Source: Natrinema altunense (lineage in GTDB: Archaea > Halobacteriota > Halobacteria > Halobacteriales > Natrialbaceae). From it: a stretch of 64,000 bases of DNA. A model generated the notes under the pieces. It was not told the origin of the DNA. It did no database searches and was given only the letters and a program-made list of their open reading frames with translations. The stretch lies in NCBI RefSeq assembly GCF_000731985.1, contig NZ_JNCS01000004.1, positions 124,001 to 188,000 on the forward strand. Reading direction: 5' to 3'. Shown here one piece after another: positions 1 through 7,787 of this stretch. Position numbers and translations under genes: made by a program. Numbering within the stretch: the stretch's first letter is position 1; every line of letters begins with the position of its first letter.

Positions 1-1
1 C

Positions 2-496
2 GATCTGACGGACGTACGGGCGGCGCTGGAAACGGTCGCCGACGGGCTTTGCCCGGGCGGGGTCGCCTACTTCCCGATCACGTTCGATGGCGTGACGGCG
101 CTGTTGCCGCCGGTCGACGACGATCTCGAAGATCGCATCGAACGGCGGTTTCACCGCCGGATGGACACGACCGAGAAGGCCGGCGGCGAGACCGGTGACA
201 GCACCGCCGGCCGCCATCTCCTCACGGCGGTTCCGGCGACCGGCGGCCGGATCGTCGCGGCCGGCGGCTCCGATTGGGTGGTCCGGCCGACCGACGGCGG
301 CTACGAGGGGGACGAGGCGTACTTCCTCCATCACATCGTCGACACCATCGAATCCGCGCTCGTGGCCGACGGGGCAATAGCCGCCGATCGAGTGGGCGCG
401 TGGGCAGCGGCCCGCCATGACCAGATCGACGCGGGAGCCCTCGTCTATCTCGCTCACCAGCTGGACGTCCTCGCGCAGTGGCCGGGGTCAGCGTAG
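2..496 (+). CDS. Class I SAM-dependent methyltransferase, C-terminal part (5' end outside window)
   Basis: The reading frame is open from the first full codon of the window, so the gene starts upstream and only the last 164 residues are visible. The early visible segment (LETVADGLCPGGVAYFPITF) resembles the late strand of a Rossmann methyltransferase fold, where a 'predicted leader sets up SAM transfer' pattern of L-x-P-G-G is common. A following acidic stretch and the phrase FLHHIVDTIESAL are typical of haloarchaeal methyltransferase-like proteins of unknown substrate. The substrate cannot be told because the SAM-binding motif I lies outside. Family assignment is an inference from the C-terminal half only. 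Confidence 0.55.
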   Translation, partial: DLTDVRAALETVADGLCPGGVAYFPITFDGVTALLPPVDDDLEDRIERRFHRRMDTTEKAGGETGDSTAGRHLLTAVPATGGRIVAAGGSDWVVRPTDGGYEGDEAYFLHHIVDTIESALVADGAIAADRVGAWAAARHDQIDAGALVYLAHQLDVLAQWPGSA

Positions 497-561
497 CGAG
501 CGATCCGCGCCAGCGGCACCCCGGGTTTGGTTATACGGCGTTCGGCCTCGTAGCCAGCGCC

Positions 562-813
562 ATGCACTGGACCCGGCGACGCGATCTCGAGGGCGGCAAG
601 GAACTGGGCATCTGGCTCCTCGTCGACGACGGCACGGTCGAAAAGGAACTGTACGTCGAGAGCCACGAGTACCGCGGTGGCGGGTTCGACGTCTACACCG
701 CCATTCCGGATGGGGAGTGGACGCACGAAGGCGAGTTCGAGGACGCCGCGGCCGCCGTCGAGCGGGCGCTCGACGTGATCGACGAGAGCCCCCATCCGTC
801 GGCGACCCCGTAG
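562..813 (+). CDS. Conserved haloarchaeal small hypothetical protein (83 aa)
   Basis: This is an acidic, soluble protein with no membrane segment. The frame is open further upstream to position 478, but that start would overlap the end of the preceding methyltransferase by 19 bases. The ATG at 562 (MHWTRRRDLEGGK) gives a compact protein and is preferred. The middle is strand-rich with repeated aromatic residues (IWLLVDDG, YRGGGFDVYTAIP), and the end is an amphipathic helix. I do not recognise a named family. It converges on the MutS-like gene with 24 bases between stops. Confidence 0.6.
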   Translation: MHWTRRRDLEGGKELGIWLLVDDGTVEKELYVESHEYRGGGFDVYTAIPDGEWTHEGEFEDAAAAVERALDVIDESPHPSATP

Positions 814-837
814 TCTGCCGGGAACGAGACGCGACCG

Positions 838-2844
838 CTATTCGAACTTCTCGAGCAGGGCTCCGTAGAACGCGCTGTCGTGTTCGCCAGCCAGTTTCTC
901 GACGATCAACTCCGGCGTCGACCGCGCGAGGTGGTCTTTGACCGGTGAGCGGTTCACCTCGAGTTCCCCATCGACGAGTCCGACGGCTTCGATCCCGTCG
1001 ACGGTCACGTCGAAGTCGGCCATCTCGCGGATCTCGTCGGCCAGATGCGAGACGAACACCGCCGTCGCCCCGTTCTCGGAGAGCGCTTCGAGGATGCCCG
1101 CGATGATCCTCGCCGACGCGCCGGGTTCGGTGATGCTCTCGAGTTCGTCGACCAGAACGAGCGAGCCCTCGCCGCCCTGCGCGAGGTCGGCGAACTCCCG
1201 GACGGTCGACTCGAACGCCCCGGCGTCGAGCGTCCCCTGGGTTTTCGCGTGGTAGTGCAGATCGTCGAACCGACGCAGTCGAACGCGCTCGGCGGGGACG
1301 GGCAGCCCCATGTGTGCCAGTACGACCACGCTCGCGACCAGATCCAGCGTGGACGTCTTTCCGCCGCTGTTGACCCCCGAGAGCAGGGCGACTCCCGACA
1401 CCTCATAGTCGACGGGATCGATTCGCTCGAGCGGTTCGTCGAGCACGGGCGAGCGACCGCCCTCGATCGCGAAGCCGACATCCGCGGCGGTCCCGTCTTC
1501 GACATCGGACGGCTCGACGACCGTCGGCATCGTACACGCGAAGTCGTCGGCGAAGCGTGCGATCGCGAGTTCGACGTCCAGTTCGAGGGCGTCACGGACG
1601 AGTCGACGAGCCCCCTCGCGCCGGTCGGCGAGGTCCGCCGCGAGGTCGCGTTTGAGCCTGCCGGCGCGCCGTTCCTTGGCCGCCGTCAACTCCTCGCGCA
1701 GTCGGCCGATCACGTCCTCGTCGCGCTCGACCGGAAACGTCGGCTCGTCGCTGAACGCGCGGCGGGCGATCTCGCTTTCCCCCTGGTCGAGATCGAGCGC
1801 GTCGACGAGGTGGTCGCGGGCCGCCGCGACCGCGCGGGCGTACTCGTCGGCGAGTTCGCGTGACAGCAGCGAGTCGACGCCGGCCCCGCGCTCGACCAGC
1901 GACAGCAGGTCCGACCCCTCGATCGTCACGTCCTGCTCGCGGATCGCCTCCCGAAGGTGATCGTTGGCGACGCTCTCGGCCGCACTCGCCGTCGCGTCGA
2001 GGTCGTCGATCGCCGTCGTCAGCCGGTCGAGTTCGTCGTCGCCCGCGACCGTCCCGTCTTCCGTCAGCCGGGAGAGGCCGTCCTCGAGCGCTGCGAGATC
2101 GCAGGCCGCCTCGAGATCGGCGGCCCGGTGGACCGCGATGGCGGCCTGCAGTCGGTCGCGATTGCGCGCGAAGAAGGCGAGCGGCCGCTCGGGGACCACC
2201 TCGGCCGGGGTCTCGAGGGCGTCGGGTCGGACCTGCACGTCCCCATCCAGGGTGACGCCGGCGAAGGACTCGTCGAGGGCGATCACCGTCGAGTACCCCC
2301 GCGCGAGTTCGGCCAGCCCCTGCGCGTCCTCGACGATCTCGACGGAGAGTTCCGGAATCGCCTCGCGGGCCTCGCTGTAGCGCTCGGCGTCGGTCGTCGC
2401 CAGACACCGCTCGCGAACCCGCACGTCGCCCGGTTCCCGAAGCGGCGCCACCCCCTCGAGCGCCGCGAGCACGTCGGGGTCGGGATCGCGCTCGAGGGCC
2501 TCGCAGGCGAACGCCTGCACTTCCGCGATGCGTGACCGGCAGGGACTCGGATAGATCGTCGCGAGTCGCTGGGCGGCGTAGTCAGTGACCGTCCGCGCCT
2601 CGAGCAACGAGCGGACCGTTCGGTAGACCTCGCGGGCGCGGTCGGTCGCGAGGAAGCCGCCGGGATCGTCGTGCTCGAGCCGGATCGCGCCGCGGGCGAT
2701 CCGGGCGGCCCGGCCCTGGGAAATCCCCGGCGCGGTCGCGATCGTCGCCACGTCGCCCGTCCGCAGCGCGCGCTCGGGATCGTCGAGTTCGGACAGCGCT
2801 CGGGCCGTCTTCTCGCCGACGCCCGGAATCGACTCGAGGTCCAT
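838..2844 (-). CDS. MutS-family ATPase with N-terminal helix-hairpin-helix (MutS2/MutS5-like)
   Basis: The 668-residue protein starts at MDLESIPGVGEK, an HhH DNA-binding motif (residues about 3-55). A long central region rich in Asp, Glu and Arg follows, matching the MutS core/lever. The C-terminal ATPase domain (from about residue 470) has the Walker A variant GVNSGGKTST, the Walker B-like strand SLVLVDELES and the switch sequence VFVSHLADEI. The frame stays open upstream to 2964, but that part reads into the end of the neighbouring transposon, so the ATG at 2844 is preferred. No Smr nuclease domain or mismatch-recognition domain I is visible. This suggests a role in recombination or branched-DNA handling rather than classic mismatch repair. 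Function is an inference from family. Confidence 0.88.
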   Translation of the reverse strand: MDLESIPGVGEKTARALSELDDPERALRTGDVATIATAPGISQGRAARIARGAIRLEHDDPGGFLATDRAREVYRTVRSLLEARTVTDYAAQRLATIYPSPCRSRIAEVQAFACEALERDPDPDVLAALEGVAPLREPGDVRVRERCLATTDAERYSEAREAIPELSVEIVEDAQGLAELARGYSTVIALDESFAGVTLDGDVQVRPDALETPAEVVPERPLAFFARNRDRLQAAIAVHRAADLEAACDLAALEDGLSRLTEDGTVAGDDELDRLTTAIDDLDATASAAESVANDHLREAIREQDVTIEGSDLLSLVERGAGVDSLLSRELADEYARAVAAARDHLVDALDLDQGESEIARRAFSDEPTFPVERDEDVIGRLREELTAAKERRAGRLKRDLAADLADRREGARRLVRDALELDVELAIARFADDFACTMPTVVEPSDVEDGTAADVGFAIEGGRSPVLDEPLERIDPVDYEVSGVALLSGVNSGGKTSTLDLVASVVVLAHMGLPVPAERVRLRRFDDLHYHAKTQGTLDAGAFESTVREFADLAQGGEGSLVLVDELESITEPGASARIIAGILEALSENGATAVFVSHLADEIREMADFDVTVDGIEAVGLVDGELEVNRSPVKDHLARSTPELIVEKLAGEHDSAFYGALLEKFE

Positions 2845-2927
2845 GGTCTCGAGGTGCGTATCAAACCGGAGCGAGAAAAACCTCCCGCCCGGGCGTTTCG
2901 TGACAGTCATGCTATCTCGGCACATAG

Positions 2928-3060
2928 TGACATCCTCCCCGCCGTAAACGGCGGGGCTTCCCACAGCAGTGGGAATCCGTTAGGCAGGTTTCAGTCCGAG
3001 TAGGCCGCGAGCGTCATCTGCGAGGACTTCTCGCTCGTCTCGCGGTGGACTGTGGCGCTG
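2928..3060 (-). ncRNA. Predicted guide (omega/re) RNA region of the TnpB element
   Basis: In TnpB elements the guide RNA covers the 3' end of tnpB and the right end, with the guide copied from the flank just outside. Here the 3' coding end, the secondary hairpin near 2960-2975 (CCCACAGCAGTGGG) and the terminal GC hairpin at 2937-2956 fit that layout on the minus strand. The guide would then be read from the DNA just left of about 2928. No transcript is shown; this is placed by family knowledge. Confidence 0.4.
2937..2956. repeat. Element end hairpin downstream of tnpB (right end)
   Basis: Perfect 9-bp GC stem (CCCCGCCGT paired with ACGGCGGGG) around two A residues. It lies 35 bp past the tnpB stop, in the outer flank of the element. 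It matches in layout the hairpin at 4448-4465 and the solitary one at 24085-24102. Confidence 0.75.
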
Positions 3061-4226
3061 TCACAGGCGCTCCCGTCCTGTGGCGAGTCATCGCGTCCGG
3101 GTTCCCAACGGACACTCTCTCCCCACGGGTTAGCGCGACGGGCGATGTTCGCCGCCGCGTTAATATCTGCTTGGAACTTCGATACGTGGCAGTCGTCGTG
3201 CGGACACACAAATTCGGCTTGCTGACTCCGCCGACCAAGCCGACCGCAGGCGTGGCAGGTCTGCGAGGTGTACGCCGCGTTGACGTACTCGACGCGAATC
3301 CCTGCCTCGGTCGCTTTGTCTTCGATTCGACCCTGTAGCCGAGCGAACGCCCATGCGTGGAGTCGCCGGTTCATGAACTTGCCGTAGTCCAACCGTTCAC
3401 GGATGTACGACAGGTCTTCAAGAACGATAACGGGGTTCTCGAAGGAACGGGCGTACTCGACGGCCTGCCGGGACGCTTTCTCAACAATATCGGTGAGGGC
3501 GTTTTGGTAGTGGTCGAATCGTTCGTCCACACGCCACTCGGCGGCGTCCCGCTGTTGGAGACGGCGAAGTGTGGTGAACATCTCTTTGCGGAGGTGTCGC
3601 GCTTGACTGCCGCTGACGAGCATCGGCTTCCGTGGTGCGTCGCGTTTGAGGGCACAGCCCGTTATCAACGCGCTCTCGCCTACGTCGAAGCCGATGTACG
3701 TCGGGTTGTCCGGTTCGGTCGTTTCTTCAACCGAGTATTCGACGGTGACGTGCAACTCCCACGACGTGCGGTGTCGCTGTAGCCGTAGTTCGCCCGCCTT
3801 CGCGTCTTCGGAGAGCAGGTCGAACCACAGGGACTCCTGCTCGGGGTTAATCCGAAGTGGAATCCAAAAGTTCGTCCCGCGTCCGGGTTGCGGGGCCTGC
3901 CACACGAAGCCGTGTTCGCGCTCGTCGGAGTAGTCGAACTTTGCGGCCCGGTTGACGAGCCGAAGCGGATGCTCGTCGTCCAACTCCTCGGCGTTGTACG
4001 TCGAACGGAGTTTCGGGACGTAGGATTTGAGCGCGTCTTTGGCTTGGTACGGCAGGTCGTAGGATGTCACAACGTCGTTGACGGCAGACATTGTATCCGC
4101 CCTGTTGTCGAAGGCGTCGTGGAGTGCGGTTCGGTAGGTGTCCAAGAGTCGCTGTAGGCGTTGCTCTTTGCCCGTGGTGGGCGTTGCGAGCGTGGCCTGT
4201 AGCGTCTTCGTCACCGTCTCGGACAC
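2991..4226 (-). CDS. tnpB: RNA-guided endonuclease TnpB family protein
   Basis: This is a 411-residue TnpB of normal length. The split RuvC nuclease residues are all present: Asp181 in IGFDVGES, Glu270 in VIVLEDLSYI and Asp354 in QADINAAANIARR. The zinc ribbon is intact (Cys324, Cys327, Cys341, Cys346 in CHACG...CPHDDC). The N-terminal region has the usual helical domain (residues 1-110), then the wedge-like strands. Members of this family cut DNA under guidance of an RNA from the element's right end. The full catalytic set argues that this copy could still be active. The C-terminal tail after residue 370 is low in conservation. The promoter would lie in the short AT-rich gap shared with the divergent companion gene. 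Confidence 0.95.
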   Translation of the reverse strand: MSETVTKTLQATLATPTTGKEQRLQRLLDTYRTALHDAFDNRADTMSAVNDVVTSYDLPYQAKDALKSYVPKLRSTYNAEELDDEHPLRLVNRAAKFDYSDEREHGFVWQAPQPGRGTNFWIPLRINPEQESLWFDLLSEDAKAGELRLQRHRTSWELHVTVEYSVEETTEPDNPTYIGFDVGESALITGCALKRDAPRKPMLVSGSQARHLRKEMFTTLRRLQQRDAAEWRVDERFDHYQNALTDIVEKASRQAVEYARSFENPVIVLEDLSYIRERLDYGKFMNRRLHAWAFARLQGRIEDKATEAGIRVEYVNAAYTSQTCHACGRLGRRSQQAEFVCPHDDCHVSKFQADINAAANIARRANPWGESVRWEPGRDDSPQDGSACDSATVHRETSEKSSQMTLAAYSD

Positions 4227-4280
4227 AATGCTACAATAGTGTTAGTCACACTTAACACCGTCGGTCACAAACCATGAGAC

Positions 4281-4418
4281 GTGAAGAACATCAACATCGA
4301 GGTAGACGAGGAACAGTACGAGTCGCTGAAAGACACGAAGAAGCGTCACGGCCTGACGTGGCGCGGGATGCTACTCCACGCACAACGGGAATTGGATTCC
4401 GGCCCTGCCACCGAGTAG
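4281..4418 (+). CDS. Small RHH-like companion protein of TnpB element (45 aa)
   Basis: The short frame starts at GTG 4281, divergent from tnpB with 54 bases between start codons, and ends at TAG 4416-4418. The protein begins with a strand (NINIEVDEEQYESLKD), then KKRHGLTWRGMLLHAQREL, a strand-helix-helix pattern like a short ribbon-helix-helix DNA-binding protein. Such a gene beside TnpB recurs in haloarchaeal elements of this type as far as I recall. It may control tnpB through the shared gap. Its role is not known, and that it is a gene rests on its codon pattern and position. Confidence 0.7.
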   Translation: MKNINIEVDEEQYESLKDTKKRHGLTWRGMLLHAQRELDSGPATE

Positions 4419-4723
4419 CGGTTGGTCAGCACCATGTCGCATTCCCTCCCGCCCTAAAGGGCGGGATTCCCTACTTGAATTAAGATGGCCGGAGTCGACC
4501 GCCACAGTGGTCAGCGCTGTCGGCGGTCATCGAGGTGACCCGCATAGGGCGGGAGCGTGTTCGGCGAGCAACACGCGCTGACGGCGTTGTCGCACTTTTA
4601 TACGGCCCCACGTCGCCCATTCGAGCATGCAGCCGAAACGACAGTCCCGTCCGGTGAACGCGACCCGGTGGCGTCGAGCGCGACCCGTCCGCGACTCGAG
4701 GCGGCGATCGCAGGAGCGAACGC
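4419..4723. other. Gene-poor interval: element end and DUF368 promoter
   Basis: It holds the left element hairpin (4448-4465), the probable element boundary near 4480, then a TATA-like CTTTTATACG at about 4594-4603. An ATG at 4627, about 27 bases after the TATA, opens a 35-residue Arg-rich frame whose TGA (4732-4734) overlaps the DUF368 start. It may be a leader frame or chance. Nothing else is seen. Confidence 0.5.
4448..4465. repeat. Element end hairpin beyond companion gene (left end)
   Basis: Perfect 8-bp stem CCCGCCCT/AGGGCGGG around AA. It lies 30 bp after the companion gene stop, is followed by GATTCCC, and has the same orientation as the hairpin at 2937-2956. Confidence 0.7.
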
Positions 4724-5683
4724 ATGGAGTATGAGCGATCCGACGTCGCCGTCGACCGCCTCGAGCTACTGCGGACCTACGGCTACGGGCTCTGTATGGG
4801 TGCCGCGGACGCCCTCCCGGGCGTTTCTGGCGGGACCGTCGCGCTCCTGCTGGGCTTCTACGGCCGGCTGATCGCCGCGGTCACCGCGCTCACGCCCCGT
4901 CGAGCGATCGCCGTGCTCCGTGGCTACCGCCGCGAGCGTCGGCCTCGAGCGCGGGAAGCGCTCCTCGAGATGGACCTGCAGTTTCTGGTACCGCTGGGTA
5001 TCGGCGTGATCACCTCGGTCGTCCTCATCGCCGAGGTCGTCTCGTCGCTCGCGGAATCGAACCCGATCGCGATGTTCGGCTTCTTCACCGGGTTGATCGC
5101 CGCCTCGGCGATCACGCTCGGCCGGAGCCTCGCGTTCGACTCGCCGGCCCGTATCGGTGCCGCGATCGTGGGGACGACGCTCGCATTGTCGGTCGCCGCC
5201 GATGTCGTCCACCTCCCCGGCAGCGGACCCGTCGTCATCGTTATCGCCGGCGCGATCGCGGTCAGCGCGATGATCCTGCCCGGGGTGTCCGGCTCGCTGC
5301 TCTTGATCCTGTTTGGCCAGTACGTCTTCCTCTCGAGCGAACTGAGCGCGTTCGTCCACGCGATCAGCGACCTACTCAGTGGCGGCTCGGTCGCGGCCGT
5401 GATCGATCCGGGAACGACCGTCGCCCTGTTCGTGGTCGGCGGCGCCGTCGGCCTCGTGACGATCGCCCGCGTCGTCCGCACCGCGCTGGCCCGCAACCGC
5501 GGGCTGACCCTCGTCTTTCTGGTGAGTCTCATCGCCGGCTCGATCCCCGCTCCCCTGCACAACATCGGCGACATGCACGCCTGGACGACGGAGACGATCG
5601 CGCTGACGGCCGCGTGGGCCGCACTCGGCGCGATCGCCCTGTTCGCCCTCGAGCACCTGGTCGGCGGGTTCGAACCGGAATAA
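4724..5683 (+). CDS. DUF368 (PopT-like) polyprenyl-phosphate translocase candidate
   Basis: The 319-residue polytopic membrane protein has about eight to nine hydrophobic segments. It carries the two family signatures, GAADALPGVSGGTVALLLGF near the N-terminus and SAMILPGVSGSLLLILFGQY in the middle. They form an inverted repeat of PGVSG re-entrant motifs. Bacterial DUF368 members recycle undecaprenyl phosphate across the membrane, so in an archaeon the likely cargo is dolichyl phosphate used in S-layer N-glycosylation (inference). The start at ATG 4724 leaves a short polar head before the first signature. A TATA-like box lies about 125 bases upstream. Confidence 0.88.
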   Translation: MEYERSDVAVDRLELLRTYGYGLCMGAADALPGVSGGTVALLLGFYGRLIAAVTALTPRRAIAVLRGYRRERRPRAREALLEMDLQFLVPLGIGVITSVVLIAEVVSSLAESNPIAMFGFFTGLIAASAITLGRSLAFDSPARIGAAIVGTTLALSVAADVVHLPGSGPVVIVIAGAIAVSAMILPGVSGSLLLILFGQYVFLSSELSAFVHAISDLLSGGSVAAVIDPGTTVALFVVGGAVGLVTIARVVRTALARNRGLTLVFLVSLIAGSIPAPLHNIGDMHAWTTETIALTAAWAALGAIALFALEHLVGGFEPE

Positions 5684-5746
5684 GCGGATCGCGCCCGGGC
5701 GTGCCAGCGAGGTCCGGTATCAGTCGCCGACCGCGTCCGATTCGAC

Positions 5747-5956
5747 GTGTTCGTTCGCGAGGCCGTCGATCAACTCCTCGAGTCGGCGCTCGCTCCGATC
5801 GAGCCGTTCGTGGCGGCCGCGACCGTCCTGACCGTGCTCTGGCAGTGGTATCTGCTCACCGGCGGGCTCGAACGAGCGGCGGACCTCTCTCGAGCAGCCG
5901 CCGCGACGGCCGTCGGCGTGCCGCTTGGCGTCTGGCTCCTGTTGGCACTCGTCTGA
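5747..5956 (+). CDS. Small two-helix membrane protein (69 aa)
   Basis: The GTG start at 5747 gives a short amphipathic head (VREAVDQLLESALAPIEPF), one hydrophobic helix (VAAATVLTVLWQWYLL) and a second (VGVPLGVWLLLALV). No family is recognised. It lies 63 bases after the DUF368 gene on the same strand and may be cotranscribed. Its reality rests on the hydrophobic pattern and third-base GC; a rival reading frame overlaps it but looks like a shadow. Confidence 0.5.
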   Translation: MFVREAVDQLLESALAPIEPFVAAATVLTVLWQWYLLTGGLERAADLSRAAAATAVGVPLGVWLLLALV

Positions 5957-6022
5957 AGCGTCGCAATGGCAACCACCGTGGGCCGTCTTCGACGACGCCG
6001 ACGAACTGAGCAGGGCAGACGG

Positions 6023-6592
6023 TTAGTTGCCGGTGTCGTACTCGTACTCCCGATCGGGGTTCTCGACGCCCTCGGTGCGGGACCCGACCCAGGCACCGAG
6101 CGAGAGCCCGTACACGAGGTGGCCGGCGTGAAACAACGCGAGTTCGTCGGCCTCGAGGCGGATATCGAGCAGTGCGTGCAGCATGACCTGGACGCCGAAC
6201 GCGGACAGGACCATCCCGTAGATAGAGCCCCAGACGAGCCCGCGTCCTTCGGGTTCGATGGATCGGCCGGCGGTATACAGGGAGAACAGGCCGCCGAAGA
6301 TCGCGCCCGAGCCGACGCCGTAGAGCAGATGGAGGGCGAGGCCGGCGATCGGGTGATCGTCCGGCTCGCCATCGGCGACGTACTGCGACCAGAAGTTCGC
6401 CGACGGCGGCAGCGATCGGAGGAGCGGGAGACGGAACGCAGTCATCATCAGCGTCGCGACGAACCCACCCTGAACCCCGCGGGCCACCGCGTCGGTGAGG
6501 TGTTCCTCGCGGGAGTGGTCGTCGACGTCGCTGGTGTGTCCCTCCGTGTCGGTGATCGAACGCAGTCGCCGCAATCGATCTGAGACAGCCAT
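6023..6592 (-). CDS. Haloarchaeal multispanning membrane protein (DUF6789-like)
   Basis: The 189-residue protein has a polar N-terminus of about 35 residues, then four hydrophobic segments: GGFVATLMMTAFRLPLL, LALHLLYGVGSGAIFGGLF, WGSIYGMVLSAFGVQVML and HAGHLVYGLSLGAWVG. The conserved small-residue helices with LLYGVGSGAIFGG and HLVYGLSLG are those of a family found widely in haloarchaea with no known function. The stop leaves a tail EYEYDTGN. The start at ATG 6592 is followed by basic residues RLRRLR. Confidence 0.75.
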   Translation of the reverse strand: MAVSDRLRRLRSITDTEGHTSDVDDHSREEHLTDAVARGVQGGFVATLMMTAFRLPLLRSLPPSANFWSQYVADGEPDDHPIAGLALHLLYGVGSGAIFGGLFSLYTAGRSIEPEGRGLVWGSIYGMVLSAFGVQVMLHALLDIRLEADELALFHAGHLVYGLSLGAWVGSRTEGVENPDREYEYDTGN

Positions 6593-6730
6593 AGTGGTCC
6601 GGATAGCAACCCTACTACGGACGCCGTCTTAACCGTCCGGCACGCTGTTTACTGGTAGGTCCGTCATGGCCGTGAACGGATCGCCGGAGACGGGTGGGGC
6701 TGGAACGGTCGGAACAGCCGTCGACGGCTC

Positions 6731-6895
6731 GAGCGAGCGCTGGAACGCGAGTTCGTCGAGACGGTCCGGGCGGAACTCGCGGACCTCGGCTTCGACCACG
6801 TCACGCTCGATCTCCACGGCTACCGGACCGGGAGCGTCAGTCCCGAAGCCAACGACGAGTCCGCCGTCGGGGCGGGGTCCGCTGGCGGTGATTAG
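6731..6895 (+). pseudogene. C-terminal remnant of LarE (ATP-dependent sacrificial sulfur transferase)
   Basis: In this frame the last about 54 codons read as LERALEREFVETVRAELADL then GFDHVTLDLHGYRTGS, which is the conserved C-terminal block of LarE (pyridinium-3,5-bisthiocarboxylate mononucleotide synthesis for lactate racemase-type cofactors). The frame is closed by TAG at 6656-6658 upstream. No PP-loop ATPase motif (SGGxDS) or other LarE part is nearby, so only the tail is left. The part before about 6731 does not look like LarE. This is a recognisable relic of a truncated or deleted gene; an intact copy may exist elsewhere. Confidence 0.6.
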
Positions 6896-7367
6896 AAAGG
6901 GAACGCTCGAAACGAAACGCTCCGCTCCCCCGTCAGCATCACCACGCGCGACTGCCGAGTCAGTCGTCGGCCCGCGCTCCCGTCGGTCGCTCGCGTCAGA
7001 CTGGGGACCGGCCTGCCCTCCCCCGGGTCACGGGGCTCTCGCGCCTGCTCGAGCCCCGCTCCCGGCCGATGCAGCCGTCCGTGCCGATCGCTCACGATAA
7101 CAGCGGCAGCGGGTTCTCGAGTGACGAGCGCGGACGACCGACGGCGACTGTCCTCTCCTGTGATGGCGGAGCTGTCGGCGAAACGGACCGTCGGAGTGCG
7201 TACGGATTCACCGATCGGTCGGATGAGAGCCGCGAATAGAAACGCGCATCCAAAATATAACCGCGTTTCGCACGGAGAACTCACCATTGGTGAAATGTAT
7301 GGACTTTCGTTCGATAATATTGCTCGTTGCGATACGAACGTAGCGCTGGGGTCGGTATCAGTAATCG
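6896..7367. other. Gene-free interval with AT-rich 3' part
   Basis: The first half (6896-7180) is GC-rich with no convincing frame and may be decayed sequence downstream of the LarE remnant. The second half (7200-7365) is clearly richer in A/T, with TATA-like CAAAATATAACCG at about 7251-7263, and probably holds the promoter for the gene at 7368. No RNA gene is recognised. Confidence 0.4.
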
Positions 7368-7724
7368 ATGGAAACCGACGTACCGTCCGAGTGGACAACC
7401 GAAGTGTGCCGGACGTACACCCCGGCCGACACGGATCGGGAACTGCAGTATCGGACGTATCTCCACGAGTCAGGGGATCTGCGGCTGAAGGTCGCGCCCG
7501 CCTCGCTCGACGGCGAGGATCATCCCGGCTACGCGCTGACGGCGACGAGCTACCCGGGACTCGATCTCTCCGAGACGGTCCGGGTTCGAACCGTCCTGAT
7601 GTTCGAGCGGTGTACCCGGATCGCCGGCGATTTCATGGAACTGTTCTCGGCCAGCTACGACGGCCCCGGTTCGCTCGAGGACGCGCTTGAGTACGCTTAC
7701 GAGCGAACCCGCGAGCATCGGTGA
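7368..7724 (+). CDS. Conserved haloarchaeal hypothetical protein (118 aa)
   Basis: Soluble acidic protein with alternating strands (RTYLHESGDLRLKVAP, YALTATSYPGLDLSETVRVR) and a C-terminal helix pair (TRIAGDFMELFSAS, SLEDALEYAYERTR). Composition and codon use match confirmed neighbours, so it is very likely real. I do not recognise its family. It follows an AT-rich promoter-like region and converges on the amphi-Trp gene, with 63 bases between ends. Confidence 0.75.
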   Translation: METDVPSEWTTEVCRTYTPADTDRELQYRTYLHESGDLRLKVAPASLDGEDHPGYALTATSYPGLDLSETVRVRTVLMFERCTRIAGDFMELFSASYDGPGSLEDALEYAYERTREHR

Positions 7725-7787
7725 CCGACGGCTCGAGCGCGCTCGCGAGTCACTGCCGCGTCCCCGAGACACCGACTCGAAGGCGTC

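Larger units (their letters stand above)
2928..4480 (-). mobile_element. IS1341-type (TnpB-only, IS200/IS605 superfamily) element
   Basis: The element holds a full-length tnpB on the minus strand, a small divergent gene on the plus strand, and a GC hairpin at each end. The hairpins lie at 2937-2956 (stem CCCCGCCGT/ACGGCGGGG) and 4448-4465 (stem CCCGCCCT/AGGGCGGG). Both point the same way, with a CTCC-like side before and a GNTTCCC side after, as expected for the subterminal palindromes read by a Y1 transposase in this superfamily. There is no tnpA in the window, so movement would need a transposase in trans. Exact ends cannot be fixed from one copy. Confidence 0.85.

Noticed and set aside
2845-2964. 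N-terminal extension of the MutS-like protein by 40 residues
   Set aside because: That stretch reads into the TnpB element end; the HhH start at 2844 fits the family.
4281-4418. Considered as a fragment of a larger truncated gene
   Set aside because: It has its own start, a complete strand-helix-helix pattern and a fixed position beside tnpB, so it was kept as a small gene.
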